Assembly (NCBI RefSeq): GCF_036884295.1
Contig: NZ_CP145608.1
Location: 1,612,001-1,676,000, forward strand
Source of the DNA: Brochothrix thermosphacta DSM 20171 = FSL F6-1036
Lineage (GTDB): Bacteria > Bacillota > Bacilli > Lactobacillales > Listeriaceae
Reading direction: 5' to 3'
Length of the DNA stretch: 64,000 nt
Part shown: positions 19,047-29,230 of the stretch, piece by piece
Position numbering within the stretch: the stretch's first letter is position 1
Layout: the number at the start of each line of letters is the position of its first letter
Notes under the pieces: model-generated
Databases searched by the model: none
What the model was told of the DNA's origin: nothing
Seen by the model: only the letters and a program-made list of their open reading frames with translations
Position numbers and translations under genes: made by a program

Positions 19047-20246
19047 TTATTTTCCCTCCTTCTCAAAACGCTCTTTGATTTGGGCAACATCTTTATCGCC
19101 ACGACCTGATACTGTAATTACAAGCAATTCCTCTTTTGGCATGTCTGCTGCAATTTTTAAAGCTAATGCAATCGCATGTGAGCTTTCTAACGCTGGCATG
19201 ATCCCTTCTTTACGAGACATCAAAGTGAATGCGGCAACCGCTTCGTCATCTGTAATTGCATGGTACTCCGCTCGTTTCAAATCATGTAACAAACTATGCT
19301 CTGGTCCCACTCCTGGATAATCCAGTCCCGCAGAGATAGAAAACACTTCACTTACTTGACCTGCTTTATCTTGAAGTAAATACATCAACGAACCATGTAA
19401 TGCACCGACACGCCCCTCAGTGAGCGTTGCTGCATGTTTGCCTGTTTCAATACCAGAACCACCTGCTTCAGCGCCATAAAGCTTCACGTCTTTATCTTCA
19501 ATAAAAGGATAAAATGTACCAATCGCATTAGAACCGCCTCCAACACAAGCAACCAAAGCATCTGGTAAACGGCCTTCTTTCGCTAAAATTTGTTGTTTAA
19601 TTTCAGTTCCAATCACACTTTGGAAATCACGTACCATTTGTGGGAAAGGATGTGGCCCCAATACTGAGCCCATTAAATAATGAGTATCATCAACATGTGC
19701 AACCCAGTAACGCAACGCTTCATTTACTGCATCTTTTAATAAACCTTCACCACTCGTAACCGGAACAACTGTGGCACCGAGTAATTCCATTCGGAAAACA
19801 TTCAACTGTTGGCGAGCGATGTCTTCTTCGCCCATAAAGATGGTACATTCCATATCAAAGAGTGCGCAAACTGTCGCGGTTGCTACACCGTGTTGACCGG
19901 CACCTGTTTCTGCAACAATTTTACGCTTACCCATTCGTTTAGCTAATAAGGCTTGACCCAACGCATTGTTAATTTTGTGAGCACCTGTGTGGTTCAAATC
20001 TTCCCGCTTCAAATAAATTTTGGCACCACCCACATAGTCTGTTAAGCGTTCAGCAAAATAAAGCGGTGTTTCACGACCAACATACTCTTCTAAGTAATAA
20101 GCGAGTTCTTTTTTAAACGCTGAATCGTCTTGGTATTTTTTATAGGCGTCATTCAATTCCAATACTGATTCCATTAATACTTCTGGTACATAACGTCCGC
20201 CGTATTCGCCAAAATGGCCACCTTCATCTGGATAATTATAAGTCAT
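19047..20246 (-). CDS. trpB: Tryptophan synthase beta chain
   Basis: 399 residues, the usual length. The PLP lysine is in [23 protein letters not shown] binds the cofactor phosphate, and the N-terminal [12 protein letters not shown] is typical. It condenses indole with serine. Its start overlaps the end of trpF by 11 bases. Confidence 0.96.
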   Translation of the reverse strand: MTYNYPDEGGHFGEYGGRYVPEVLMESVLELNDAYKKYQDDSAFKKELAYYLEEYVGRETPLYFAERLTDYVGGAKIYLKREDLNHTGAHKINNALGQALLAKRMGKRKIVAETGAGQHGVATATVCALFDMECTIFMGEEDIARQQLNVFRMELLGATVVPVTSGEGLLKDAVNEALRYWVAHVDDTHYLMGSVLGPHPFPQMVRDFQSVIGTEIKQQILAKEGRLPDALVACVGGGSNAIGTFYPFIEDKDVKLYGAEAGGSGIETGKHAATLTEGRVGALHGSLMYLLQDKAGQVSEVFSISAGLDYPGVGPEHSLLHDLKRAEYHAITDDEAVAAFTLMSRKEGIMPALESSHAIALALKIAADMPKEELLVITVSGRGDKDVAQIKERFEKEGK

Positions 20247-20826
20247 TGTTTTCGTCCTCCTTAGATCGCACCGTCTGAATAAATGCTCTGATTTTTGTTA
20301 CATCTTTCTTACCATCGGTTTCAACACCACTACTCACATCAACAACTGTCGGCTTTACATTTTCAATCGCTTCCCCGACATTTTCAGCTGACAATCCTCC
20401 AGCTAACCATAGATCGGGGTGTTTTACCTTATGCAATTGCGTCCAATCAAAAACAGTCCCACTACCTGGTTGAGGTGAATCGACTAAAACCGCTTGATAG
20501 GCAATCGCTTCCTCTAATTTAGCGAGAGGAACTGCTCTAATAACTGGTACCGTGATATTTTCTAACACCGGCACCTCTCCATGAATTTGAACACCATCAA
20601 GATGGATGGTTTCAATCGCTTCTAGTATGTTAGCAGTTGTTGGTGAAACAAACACACCGATCACCTTCACTCTAGAAGGTATCACACAACGAATTTTTTT
20701 GGCTTCTTCAAAAGAAACTTTACGCCGACTTGGAGCAAGTACAAAACCGATATAGTCAGCTCCTGCTTCGACTACGGTTAACGCCGTAGCCGTGTCCATC
20801 ACACCACAAATTTTAATCTTAGTCAT
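20236..20826 (-). CDS. trpF: Phosphoribosylanthranilate isomerase
   Basis: 196 residues, slightly short for the family. KICGVMD carries the catalytic Cys, [12 protein letters not shown] binds the substrate phosphate, VQIHGE and [10 protein letters not shown] follow, and VDVSSGVE closes the barrel. Its ATG shares one base with the trpC stop (TAATG). Confidence 0.94.
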   Translation of the reverse strand: MTKIKICGVMDTATALTVVEAGADYIGFVLAPSRRKVSFEEAKKIRCVIPSRVKVIGVFVSPTTANILEAIETIHLDGVQIHGEVPVLENITVPVIRAVPLAKLEEAIAYQAVLVDSPQPGSGTVFDWTQLHKVKHPDLWLAGGLSAENVGEAIENVKPTVVDVSSGVETDGKKDVTKIRAFIQTVRSKEDENNDL

Positions 20827-21566
20827 TAAAAGACCTCCTTTAAAACATCCGCTTGGCGCATCATCCCTTCACCAATCAATACACCGTCAACTCCTACAGC
20901 TTTTATTTTTAAAATATCAGCCGGACTTAGCATCCCGCTTTCCGAAATAACCGTAATATTATCAGGTATTAATGTTTTTAAACGTTTGGTCGTTGCTAGA
21001 TCTACAGCAAAGGTTTTTAAGCTCCGATTGTTAATACCAATCATTTGAGGATTCAACAACAAAGCTTGTTCTAATTCATTTTCATCATGTACTTCTACTA
21101 ATACATCTAATGCTAACTCTCGAGCAAAGTGGTATAAGCTTTGGAGTTTTTCTGGTGACAAAGCAGCTACTATTAATAATACAATATTTGCGCCTGCACT
21201 TTTAGCTTTCAACAGATGCGCTGAGGTTGTCACAAAATCCTTACATAATAACGGCAGTTTCACTGCTTTACGAATGGCAATTAGGTCAGCAAAATCACCC
21301 TTAAAATAATAAGGTTCGCATAATACTGAAATAGCACTTGCCCCTAAGGCTTCGTATCTTTTAGCTTGTGCGACAACGTCCACATTTTCATCAATCATGC
21401 CTTTTGATGGCGATGCGCGCTTGATTTCAGCAATGAGACGAAATGGATTATTATTCGTATTATTAGTAAAGACTGCTGTATTGTGCAAGTTTATCGTATG
21501 TGTTTCACTGGCATATTTTGCTACTCGTTCACTATTTTTTGTAATAATATCCTCTAAAATACTCAT
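20826..21566 (-). CDS. trpC: Indole-3-glycerol phosphate synthase
   Basis: 246 residues. FRLIAEIKRASPSKG is the family signature with the catalytic Glu and Lys; LLCKDFV, LVEVHDENEL, GINNRSLKTF and ISESGM follow in order. It closes the indole ring in the fourth step of tryptophan synthesis. Its ATG overlaps the trpGD stop by four bases. Confidence 0.95.
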   Translation of the reverse strand: MSILEDIITKNSERVAKYASETHTINLHNTAVFTNNTNNNPFRLIAEIKRASPSKGMIDENVDVVAQAKRYEALGASAISVLCEPYYFKGDFADLIAIRKAVKLPLLCKDFVTTSAHLLKAKSAGANIVLLIVAALSPEKLQSLYHFARELALDVLVEVHDENELEQALLLNPQMIGINNRSLKTFAVDLATTKRLKTLIPDNITVISESGMLSPADILKIKAVGVDGVLIGEGMMRQADVLKEVF

Positions 21567-23161
21567 GCTTCAATCGCCCCCGTTGTTTTTTGTAAGTAAT
21601 GTAAGTGTTCCAATGCTTCATTTGAATCGATTGCTGCTTCTGCTAATAGGATAGCTTCTTCAAATGAATCCGCTCGTTGTGCGGCCACTAGGCCAATTGC
21701 ACTGTTTAACACAACCGCTTCACGATACGCACCTTTTTCACCAGCGAGCACATTTTTTAATATTTCTGCATTAAAAGCCACATCTTTACCGACTAATTCA
21801 CTATTCAACCGTTGTGTCATCCCCAATTTTTGTGGGTCTAATGTTGTCACTTTATAGCTGTTGTTTTCAACGATTGCCAGCGTGTTCTCACCTTCTAATG
21901 AGGCTTCATCAAGACCACCATAACCATGTACAACAATCGCTTTTTTACGACCTAATGCCACTAATACTTCTGCCATCGGTTCAACTAAATCTCGACGATA
22001 AACACCCACCACTTGATAGTCTAACTGATAAGGGTTTGTTAAAGGGCCGATGATATTGAAAATTGTCGGTATCCCTAACGAACGTCTCACGCGCATCACT
22101 TGCCCCAAATGCGGATGCACATGCGGTGCAAATAAGAATGTCATACCGTTTCTTTGTAATTGACGATCGATTTCTGTTGCACTTGCATTTAAAGAAACAT
22201 CAACGGCTTCTAACACATCAGCACTTCCGCTTTTACTAGAAATCGAACGATTGCCGTGTTTCGCTACTTTTACACCTGCGGCTGCAATCACGAATGCAGA
22301 GGTCGTTGAAATATTGAACGTTCCAGAACGATCACCACCGGTACCGCAATTACACATTAATTCTCGATGTTTTTGTGGCAGTGGCATGGCATGTGCACGC
22401 ATCGCTTGCACAATCCCAGCTATTTCCGGTGCTGTTTCACCTTTCACTTTTAAAGCGATTAAAAAAGCGGCTACTTCACTATCAGATAACGTATTGTCAA
22501 ATAAACGATTACCTGCGACACGGGCTTCATCCATTGATAAATCATGGCCCTCTGTTAATAATGTTAAGTAGTTTGTAAACGGAACTTTTGTACGGCAACG
22601 TGCAACAAAGTTTTCAATTAAACGTTGGCCTTCTTTTGTTCCGATTGATTCAGGATGAAATTGCAAACCATACAAAGGCAGCTCACGATGCGTTATTCCC
22701 ATGATTTCACGATCATCTTCTGCACGAGCAACGATATCAAACGTTTCTTCCAAACCTGCTTCTTCAACAATCAAGGAATGGTAACGCATCGCTTCAAAAC
22801 CATCGGGCATTTCTTTAAAGATACCGGTATTATCATGTAAAACCTTACTTGTTTTCCCGTGCTTGATTTGTTGGGCAGTCGTTACTTTATAACCATAGGC
22901 ACTTGCTAATGCTTGATGACCTAAGCAAATTCCTAAAATAGGGAATGTCTCACCTAATTCTTTAATAATAGCAATACAAATCCCCGCATCTTCCGGTCGA
23001 CCCGGACCTGGTGATAACACAATACCTATCGGTTGTTTTTGCTTAATTTCTGCAATCGTGATGGCATCGTTACGCACCACCTCTACCTCTTCACCAGCTT
23101 TTGTTAATTGATGATAAATATTGTATGTGAATGAATCATAATTATCGATTAAAAGAATCAT
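21563..23161 (-). CDS. trpGD: Fused anthranilate synthase glutaminase / anthranilate phosphoribosyltransferase
   Basis: 532 residues carrying two enzymes. Residues 1 to about 190 form TrpG, a class I glutamine amidotransferase with the nucleophile in GICLGHQALA and the His-Glu pair in FHPES. From about residue 197 the TrpD phosphoribosyltransferase begins, with CGTGGDRSGTFNIST, KHGNRSISSKSGSADVLEA and FNIIGPLTNP. In Bacillus and Listeria, as I recall, the two are separate genes; a fusion is known from enterobacteria. I see no internal stop or frameshift. It overlaps trpE by 20 bases. Confidence 0.93.
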   Translation of the reverse strand: MILLIDNYDSFTYNIYHQLTKAGEEVEVVRNDAITIAEIKQKQPIGIVLSPGPGRPEDAGICIAIIKELGETFPILGICLGHQALASAYGYKVTTAQQIKHGKTSKVLHDNTGIFKEMPDGFEAMRYHSLIVEEAGLEETFDIVARAEDDREIMGITHRELPLYGLQFHPESIGTKEGQRLIENFVARCRTKVPFTNYLTLLTEGHDLSMDEARVAGNRLFDNTLSDSEVAAFLIALKVKGETAPEIAGIVQAMRAHAMPLPQKHRELMCNCGTGGDRSGTFNISTTSAFVIAAAGVKVAKHGNRSISSKSGSADVLEAVDVSLNASATEIDRQLQRNGMTFLFAPHVHPHLGQVMRVRRSLGIPTIFNIIGPLTNPYQLDYQVVGVYRRDLVEPMAEVLVALGRKKAIVVHGYGGLDEASLEGENTLAIVENNSYKVTTLDPQKLGMTQRLNSELVGKDVAFNAEILKNVLAGEKGAYREAVVLNSAIGLVAAQRADSFEEAILLAEAAIDSNEALEHLHYLQKTTGAIEA

Positions 23162-24491
23162 AACGCGCTACCTCCATCAATGCTTTCGCTTTATTTAATG
23201 TCTCTTCGTATTCTTTTGCTGGTACTGAATCCAGTACAACACCGGCGCCAGCTTGTACATGTAAGGTCTCTTCCTTCACAACCATTGTTCGAATGGCCAA
23301 GGCAAAATCCATATCACCATTAAATGAGAAGTAACCCACACCCCCACTGTATATGCCACGTTTAACCTGTTCCATTTGATTAATTAAACGCATCGCTGCA
23401 ATTTTTGGTGCACCGCTCACAGTTCCAGCTGGTAATCCTGCACGCAATGCATCGAAAGCCGTATGTCCTTGTTTTAAAATCGCACTTACTTCTGAAACGA
23501 TATGCATCACATCACTGTACTTTTCAACAGTCATTAATTTTGTGACTTCAACTGTTCCATTTTCTGCCATCCGTCCAACATCGTTTCTTGCTAAATCAAC
23601 AAGCATTGTGTGCTCTGCCACTTCTTTTTCGTCAGCCATCAGCTCAGCGGCTAAAATATCATCTTCAGCTGGTGTTGCACCTCGTCGTCTCGTTCCTGCG
23701 ATTGGTTTCATCGTTATCGTTTGACCATGAACAGCAACCACACTTTCTGGTGATGATCCAATAATCGTACACCCATCCATCTCAAGATAATATAAGTAAG
23801 GGGAAGGATTCCGACGTTTCAGACGACGATAGATTTCAAAGGTATCACCTGTATAGTTTGCACTCATGCGTTGTGAGGGGACCACTTGGAAAATTTCACC
23901 TTGACGAATAGCCGCTTGTGCTGTTTCAACCATTTCCTCAAAAGCACTTTGTCCAATAGCACTTGTAAAAGCTGTGACTTGTACTTCACCTTTCGACAAT
24001 TGCGATTCTTTTTGTAGCTCTGTTGCCAACGCGTCGACTTTTTCTTGCGATTCAATACTTGTGATAAAAACCGTTTGGTCGATGTGATCAAAGACTACCA
24101 TTTCTTTGTATAGATACAGCTGTGCTTCCGGCAAATCTAACGGATCTGGAAGATACTCGCCAATGTTTTCATATTGATGAATCGTTTCATATCCAACATA
24201 TCCAAGCGCACCACCGATAAATGGAAAACGATGATCATTCACAACATTTTCTGACATTCTTTTTTCAACTTCATCCAAAAATAATGCAGTGCTTGGTCGA
24301 CCATTATATGCTGTATTGCCTTCTGTTAACGTGATTTTATCCACTGGATTTTGACTGATAAATGAGTAACGGCCGTTCAATCCAAATTTTAATGAACTTT
24401 CAAGTAATGCTTTATTTTTGCCTGTTAATTGCTTGAACACACGTACTGGTGTTAATTCATCCGCTTCTATTTCTTTAATGTATAATGGCAT
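23142..24491 (-). CDS. trpE: Anthranilate synthase component I
   Basis: 449 residues, a little short for TrpE. LLESSLKF near the N-terminus is the LLES tryptophan-binding motif, so feedback inhibition is likely retained. The chorismate-binding half has GEIFQVVPSQRM, GSSPESVV, PIAGTRRRG and the DLARNDVGRMA motif. It converts chorismate to anthranilate with ammonia from TrpG. First gene of the operon, 35 bases after the T-box terminator; the ATG follows GAGGAGG. Confidence 0.95.
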   Translation of the reverse strand: MPLYIKEIEADELTPVRVFKQLTGKNKALLESSLKFGLNGRYSFISQNPVDKITLTEGNTAYNGRPSTALFLDEVEKRMSENVVNDHRFPFIGGALGYVGYETIHQYENIGEYLPDPLDLPEAQLYLYKEMVVFDHIDQTVFITSIESQEKVDALATELQKESQLSKGEVQVTAFTSAIGQSAFEEMVETAQAAIRQGEIFQVVPSQRMSANYTGDTFEIYRRLKRRNPSPYLYYLEMDGCTIIGSSPESVVAVHGQTITMKPIAGTRRRGATPAEDDILAAELMADEKEVAEHTMLVDLARNDVGRMAENGTVEVTKLMTVEKYSDVMHIVSEVSAILKQGHTAFDALRAGLPAGTVSGAPKIAAMRLINQMEQVKRGIYSGGVGYFSFNGDMDFALAIRTMVVKEETLHVQAGAGVVLDSVPAKEYEETLNKAKALMEVARYDSFNR

Positions 24492-24526
24492 AAGATGCCT
24501 CCTCTTTTATAGTTAATCAGTAAAAC

Positions 24527-24837
24527 AAAAAAACGTCCTCTTACAAAAAACCAGATTGGTCTCTTGTAAGAGGACGTTTTATCGCGGTGCCACCTCAATT
24601 AGAAGCAAAGAAAAACACTATGGCTTTTATCTTGTAACTCCTCACTCTTTGGATACTAACATATCCTATCTCTGTAACGGGAGATCCCGAATTTGCTTAC
24701 TTTAATTTCAGCAAATCTCTCGAAAGTCCATTCATTATAGGTGTACCTATCGGCTCTCACTATTCCGACTCGCTCAAAGGTACTTAACCATATAACTACT
24801 ACTCTTTCTCAACGATTTATATCTGTTTAACTAACTT
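24527..24837 (-). promoter_or_regulatory. Tryptophan-specific T-box leader of the trp operon
   Basis: The conserved T-box AGGTGGCACCGCG lies at 24595-24583 (minus strand). The terminator stem (ACGTCCTCTTACAA against TTGTAAGAGGACGT) with its T run ends the leader. The specifier is TGG at 24730-24728, in the context GAATGGACTTTCGAG, the usual specifier-loop frame. Uncharged tRNA-Trp should therefore stabilise the antiterminator and switch the operon on. Confidence 0.92.
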
Positions 24838-24843
24838 AGGACT

Positions 24844-24872
24844 ATCATACATTACTTGATTCAGAAATGCAA
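24844..24872 (-). promoter_or_regulatory. Promoter of the trp operon
   Basis: -35 TTGCAT (24872-24867), 17-base spacer, -10 TATGAT (24849-24844). It lies just 12 bases beyond the stop codon of the OsmC gene, in the same direction. Confidence 0.6.
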
Positions 24873-24884
24873 GTCCGTATTTAT

Positions 24885-25268
24885 TTAATCGACAAATACA
24901 ATTTCTTCTATTACTTCAACATCTTCATCTAATGTTTGGATAACAGGGCAGTTACCAGCAATCAAGCGTGTTGCTTTTTGAATTTTAGCATGTGCTGATT
25001 CATCTGCACGAATTTCGAATGTAATATCGATCGATTTGATTGGATTTGCACGTTTTTCTTCGTTACGTTCATACGTCATTGTTGTTTTCAAAATTTCATA
25101 TGTTACGTGTTGTTTATCTAGAATACTTTCTAATACATAGGTTGCACATGCAGATACTGCAACAACTGTTAATTCGACTGGTGAATAACCTAAATCACGT
25201 TTCAAAACCATTTTTCCTTCTGGTAAAGCAATTTCTAATCCATCTTTTCCTGGTAAAAGTTCAATCAT
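24885..25268 (-). CDS. OsmC family protein
   Basis: 127 residues with the OsmC/Ohr pattern: GYSPVELTVVAVSACATYVLESIL around the first reactive Cys, and ATRLIAGNCPVIQTL around the second. Proteins of this fold reduce organic hydroperoxides with two cysteines. Its length and context place it in the YhfA/OsmC-like branch, not classical Ohr, so the substrate is open. The trp promoter starts directly behind its stop codon. Confidence 0.85.
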   Translation of the reverse strand: MIELLPGKDGLEIALPEGKMVLKRDLGYSPVELTVVAVSACATYVLESILDKQHVTYEILKTTMTYERNEEKRANPIKSIDITFEIRADESAHAKIQKATRLIAGNCPVIQTLDEDVEVIEEIVFVD

Positions 25269-25373
25269 AGCTTGTCATCTCCTATAAAGTTACTGTGTTT
25301 TATTTTATAGGTTTATTATAGGCTAATTTTTAAAAATAACAACCAATCTGCCCACTATTATTTTATGTTGTCT

Positions 25374-26300
25374 TTAAAAAACAGAGAGGTTGTACTTTTT
25401 CACAAGTTCCATTAAGAAATCTACACCTGCCACACTATTTCCAACTGTATCAATCGCCGGGCCATACAGACCGATCCCAATAGGTCCCTTTAAATCTTCA
25501 ATCATCCCACTTTTAACGACAGCGATGATTGCTCCTGAAACGCCACTTTTTGCAGGTAAACCAACAAATGCAGCAAATTTACCAGAAGAATTATACATTC
25601 CACATGTTAACATTAATGCTTTTGATACTTTTAAAATAGCACCATCAATACAGATGCGTTCATTTTGACCATCTTGTGCAAAAAAGAGCGCAATTTCTGC
25701 TAAATCACCCACTGTCACTTCAATCGAGCACAGTTGTAAATAAGTTTGAATCGCATTCTCAACACCAGCTTCTAAGTAACCATTGGCTTTTAAAATATAA
25801 GCGATGGCACGATTATGATCTGCTGAATCATATTCTGATTGATAAATTTTTTGGTTAATTGTAATTTCTTTTTGTAATAATTTTTCTAAAAATGACGTCA
25901 CGACTTCTACTTTTTCAGTTGGCGTTTCACCCGGTAAAAGTGATGCTACCGTAATGGCACCCGCATTTATCATCGGATTGAACGGCTTCGTATTTGCACT
26001 TTCTAGGCGCACAATCGAATTAAAAGAATCGCCTGTTGGTTCAACATCAACAAAATCCATCATCATCGTCAAACCATGATGATCTGCCGCTAGCATAAAA
26101 CTAATTACTTTGACAACGCTCTGAAGTGTAAAGGTCGTTTCTGTATCACCATACTCATACGATTGATTAATGTCCGTTAAACAAACAGAAAATTGTTGCC
26201 CATCTGCCTCTGCCAAAGCAGGAATATAGGTCGCCACTTTTCCATTAACTGTTTTTAGCGTACTGTTGTGAACTAAATCAATTAAGTTTTCTCTCATCAC
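25374..26300 (-). CDS. glsA: Glutaminase
   Basis: 308 residues of the serine-dependent glutaminase family. The catalytic Ser-x-x-Lys is in TLQSVVKVI, with MINAGAI, the tyrosine region ESEYDSADHNR-like (SEYDSADHNRAIAY) and the late Ser in PAKSGVSGAIIAV. It deamidates glutamine to glutamate. Its ATG overlaps the stop of the M20 amidohydrolase gene by four bases, so it is translated with that gene and the MFS transporter. The operon suggests it works on glutamine released inside the cell from an imported conjugate; that is inference. Confidence 0.93.
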   Translation of the reverse strand: MMRENLIDLVHNSTLKTVNGKVATYIPALAEADGQQFSVCLTDINQSYEYGDTETTFTLQSVVKVISFMLAADHHGLTMMMDFVDVEPTGDSFNSIVRLESANTKPFNPMINAGAITVASLLPGETPTEKVEVVTSFLEKLLQKEITINQKIYQSEYDSADHNRAIAYILKANGYLEAGVENAIQTYLQLCSIEVTVGDLAEIALFFAQDGQNERICIDGAILKVSKALMLTCGMYNSSGKFAAFVGLPAKSGVSGAIIAVVKSGMIEDLKGPIGIGLYGPAIDTVGNSVAGVDFLMELVKKYNLSVF

Positions 26301-27694
26301 ATACCTCGCTCTTCTGGGATTAATGAAACATATGTTTCACCGTTAAGTCGTTCTGTTAATTCATTTTTAGCCGCTTGAATAACAGCTGGATGTTCAGCCG
26401 CATGAATTGCCGTATTTGCCATCAATTCAGCCGCATATAACATTCCTTTATGGCCAATCGATGTTTTACCATGTGATACGACTTGCCATGTATGTGGAGG
26501 TGTCCCGATTGTCCAACACGAAGTAGCTACTTGTATTGTAGGCACTTTCCAGCTCACATCGCCAACATCAGTAGATGCCATCATCGTGCTTTCTGGTAAT
26601 AACGGAATAGGGAAATGATTGATTTTTTTATCCCCTAATAAGGTCAACAACGTTTTCGGGAACAGAGCCGTAGCTTCTGCTTGCGTTTGTTCATCAAACG
26701 TTTCGTAAATAGCTGCTGCATACTCATATTCTTCTTCACTGTATTCTAATGGCGTCACCGTATTTAATTGCTCCTGCATCACATTTGCTAATACTGTATT
26801 AGGAATAAGATTCGAAGCTGCACCTTTAAATTCATAGGACATTGTTGTTTCTGTCATTAATGCGGCACCTTCCGCTATTTTTTCAACGCGTTTGAACACA
26901 TCCATTACTTGTGCTTTTTTGGGCGCACGAATTAAATAGGAAACCTCTGCATAAGGTTGCACAACATTCGCTGACATTCCACCGCTATTAGTAATCGCAT
27001 AATGCATCCGCACATCGCTCTCGACATGCTCGCGTAAAAAGTTAACCCCTACATTCATCAGCTCGACTGCATCCAACGCACTACGACCAAGATGTGGTGC
27101 AGCTGCGGCATGAGAACTTTTACCATAAAATTTAAAATCAACAGCATAATTTGCTAATGTTGCAATATTCATCACGGCATTCGCTGTGTTCGGATGCCAT
27201 GATATCGCCAAATCAACATCGTCAAAGACACCCGCTTTTGTCATAATCGCTTTTCCTGATCCCGTTTCTTCAGCAGGGCAGCCATAATAACGAACAGTAA
27301 TTGGTGCACCCGTCTCGGCAATGTATTCTTTAAGTGCACAAGCAGCTGCAAATGACCCTACCCCTAATAGGTTATGGCCACAGCCATGACCATTCCCCTC
27401 TTTTTCTATCGGTGCATATGCTGTTGCACCATTTACCTGGCTTAATTGTGACAAGGCATCATATTCTCCTAAAAAAGCAATAATAGTCGGACCCGTTCCG
27501 AATTCACCTAGAATAGTGGTTTCTAATCCCGCTACGTTTTTTGTCACTGAAAAACCTTCAGAAAGCAATGCTTCTTCCATGGTAGTCACTGCGTATTTTT
27601 CTTCAAAATACACTTCAGGAACATCCCAAATTTTATCGCTTAACGCTGTAAAAATAGCAGCTTTATCTTTTATAAATGAATGTGTGTTAAACAT
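26297..27694 (-). CDS. M20-family amidohydrolase (AbgB-like)
   Basis: 465 residues of the M20D metal-dependent amidohydrolases. GNGHGCGHNLLGVGS and CPAEETGSGK carry metal ligands and the general base, and FYGKSSHAAAAPHLGRSALD marks the dimerisation lid domain. The closest family I recognise is AbgB, a subunit of p-aminobenzoyl-glutamate hydrolase; related enzymes cut N-acyl amino acids. The usual partner AbgA is not here. It overlaps the MFS gene upstream by 8 bases and glsA downstream by 4, a tightly coupled three-gene operon. Confidence 0.85.
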   Translation of the reverse strand: MFNTHSFIKDKAAIFTALSDKIWDVPEVYFEEKYAVTTMEEALLSEGFSVTKNVAGLETTILGEFGTGPTIIAFLGEYDALSQLSQVNGATAYAPIEKEGNGHGCGHNLLGVGSFAAACALKEYIAETGAPITVRYYGCPAEETGSGKAIMTKAGVFDDVDLAISWHPNTANAVMNIATLANYAVDFKFYGKSSHAAAAPHLGRSALDAVELMNVGVNFLREHVESDVRMHYAITNSGGMSANVVQPYAEVSYLIRAPKKAQVMDVFKRVEKIAEGAALMTETTMSYEFKGAASNLIPNTVLANVMQEQLNTVTPLEYSEEEYEYAAAIYETFDEQTQAEATALFPKTLLTLLGDKKINHFPIPLLPESTMMASTDVGDVSWKVPTIQVATSCWTIGTPPHTWQVVSHGKTSIGHKGMLYAAELMANTAIHAAEHPAVIQAAKNELTERLNGETYVSLIPEERGM

Positions 27695-28919
27695 TTGAAA
27701 CCCTCTCTTCTTTTAAATTCGATTTGATTGATAGTAGCGCAAAAATACAAATCATCGCAAAAATAATCAATAACCAAAAGGCGGCATTGTATGAGCCATT
27801 GAAAAAATCGACCATAAAACCCATTGCAGCCGGGGTAATAAACCCTGCTAATTGTCCGCCCGTGTTCGCCATCCCCATTGCTGTTGCTGTAATATCTTGT
27901 GGAATCGTTTTTAAAACAAACGACGGCAAAAGTAATGTGATGTAAGTCATTAATATTGTAACAATACATTGGTAAAAAATAAACATCCCGATACTGTTAG
28001 AGTGGAACATTAAAAATAAAAAGCCAGCGATACCAACAGCAAAAACAGCTCCAATTACTTTATTTTGTTGCAATGTTAATTTATCAATCACAATCCCGAA
28101 GATAAGCATACCACTAAGCATTAACACCCCAGGAATTAATTGCAAATACCCAATCGATAATAAATCAAGTCCACGTTCATTCGTTAAATAACTAGGCATC
28201 CATGAACTTAGTCCCCAATTGACCGCATAAATTGTAAAATAAGAAACCAGTAGGCTCCACATAAAAGGCATCGTTATTAATTTTTTTAGAATACCTTTAT
28301 TTTCACCAGTAACTGATAGTCCCCTCGCTGCTTCCACGGTTGTATCCGGCACTTGAATATAACGCCAATATAAAAATGCTATTACTGCTCCAATCAAACC
28401 CGTGATAACAAACAATAGGCGCCACCCAATCAATCCTAATAAGACTGCAGATATCAGTGGTACTAACATTGCCATTATTGCTGCAGATGCTAATAAAAGT
28501 GACATGGCACGACTGCGCTCATTCTTCGGGAAGATGGTGGCAATAATCTTTGATGCCGCTGGCTGAAAACCGCCTTCACCAATACCGAATAAGAAACGGA
28601 TAACAATCAATGCACTAAAAGACCAGGCAACAGCCGTTAATCCTGTGAAAACAGACCAGATAATCACAGCTGTCAATAGAATTTTTTTCGCACCATATTT
28701 ATCCGCTAATAACCCACCTGGCATTTGCATAATTGCATACCCTAAAAAAAACGAACTCAGTACAACTCCTGTTTGTGTCGCTGTTAAAGCAAGATCATTT
28801 GCAATATCAACAACCGCATAATTAATTAAATAATGGTCCAAATTTCCAATTGCCCACCCTAAGAATAGCAATAATAACACGGTTTTTCTTGTCTTTTTTA
28901 ATAATACTGTCGACTCCAT
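27687..28919 (-). CDS. MFS transporter (anion:cation symporter type)
   Basis: About 410 residues with twelve hydrophobic helices. GGLLADKYGAKKILL is the loop 2-3 MFS signature, and FLFGIGEGGFQPAASKIIA in helix 4 resembles the ACS family (hexuronate, phthalate and organic anion importers). Start taken at ATG 28919, behind GGAGGTTAAAA; a longer frame to 28958 lacks a ribosome binding site. It probably imports the substrate of the M20 hydrolase that follows it. Confidence 0.87.
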   Translation of the reverse strand: MESTVLLKKTRKTVLLLLFLGWAIGNLDHYLINYAVVDIANDLALTATQTGVVLSSFFLGYAIMQMPGGLLADKYGAKKILLTAVIIWSVFTGLTAVAWSFSALIVIRFLFGIGEGGFQPAASKIIATIFPKNERSRAMSLLLASAAIMAMLVPLISAVLLGLIGWRLLFVITGLIGAVIAFLYWRYIQVPDTTVEAARGLSVTGENKGILKKLITMPFMWSLLVSYFTIYAVNWGLSSWMPSYLTNERGLDLLSIGYLQLIPGVLMLSGMLIFGIVIDKLTLQQNKVIGAVFAVGIAGFLFLMFHSNSIGMFIFYQCIVTILMTYITLLLPSFVLKTIPQDITATAMGMANTGGQLAGFITPAAMGFMVDFFNGSYNAAFWLLIIFAMICIFALLSIKSNLKEERVSNV

Positions 28920-29179
28920 TTTTAACCTCCATTGGCACTTTTGTGTATTTGGCCACACCTGTTACAAGTACGCTTTATTAATAGTTTTTTACATCACATA
29001 ATTTCACTAATAAATTATCCATTATAATTTTGCGCAATTAACTATTTAATTATAATATCATATAACTATCTATAAAATAAATAGTATCAATTAAAAATTA
29101 ATAAATTGCAAAAACACAACTTTTTAACTAAATAAAAATGATTAAATTGTTTTAAAAAATAATAAATTTTATAAAAAGG

Positions 29180-29208
29180 TTGGCAAGGTTCATTTTCGGT
29201 CTTATACT
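29180..29208 (+). promoter_or_regulatory. Promoter of the O-methyltransferase gene
   Basis: -35 TTGGCA (29180-29185), 17-base spacer, -10 TATACT (29203-29208), leaving a leader of only about 15 bases before the start codon. The rest of the 28920-29179 gap is very AT-rich and shows no gene. Confidence 0.6.
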
Positions 29209-29230
29209 AGTATAGAATGGAGTGAGAAAC

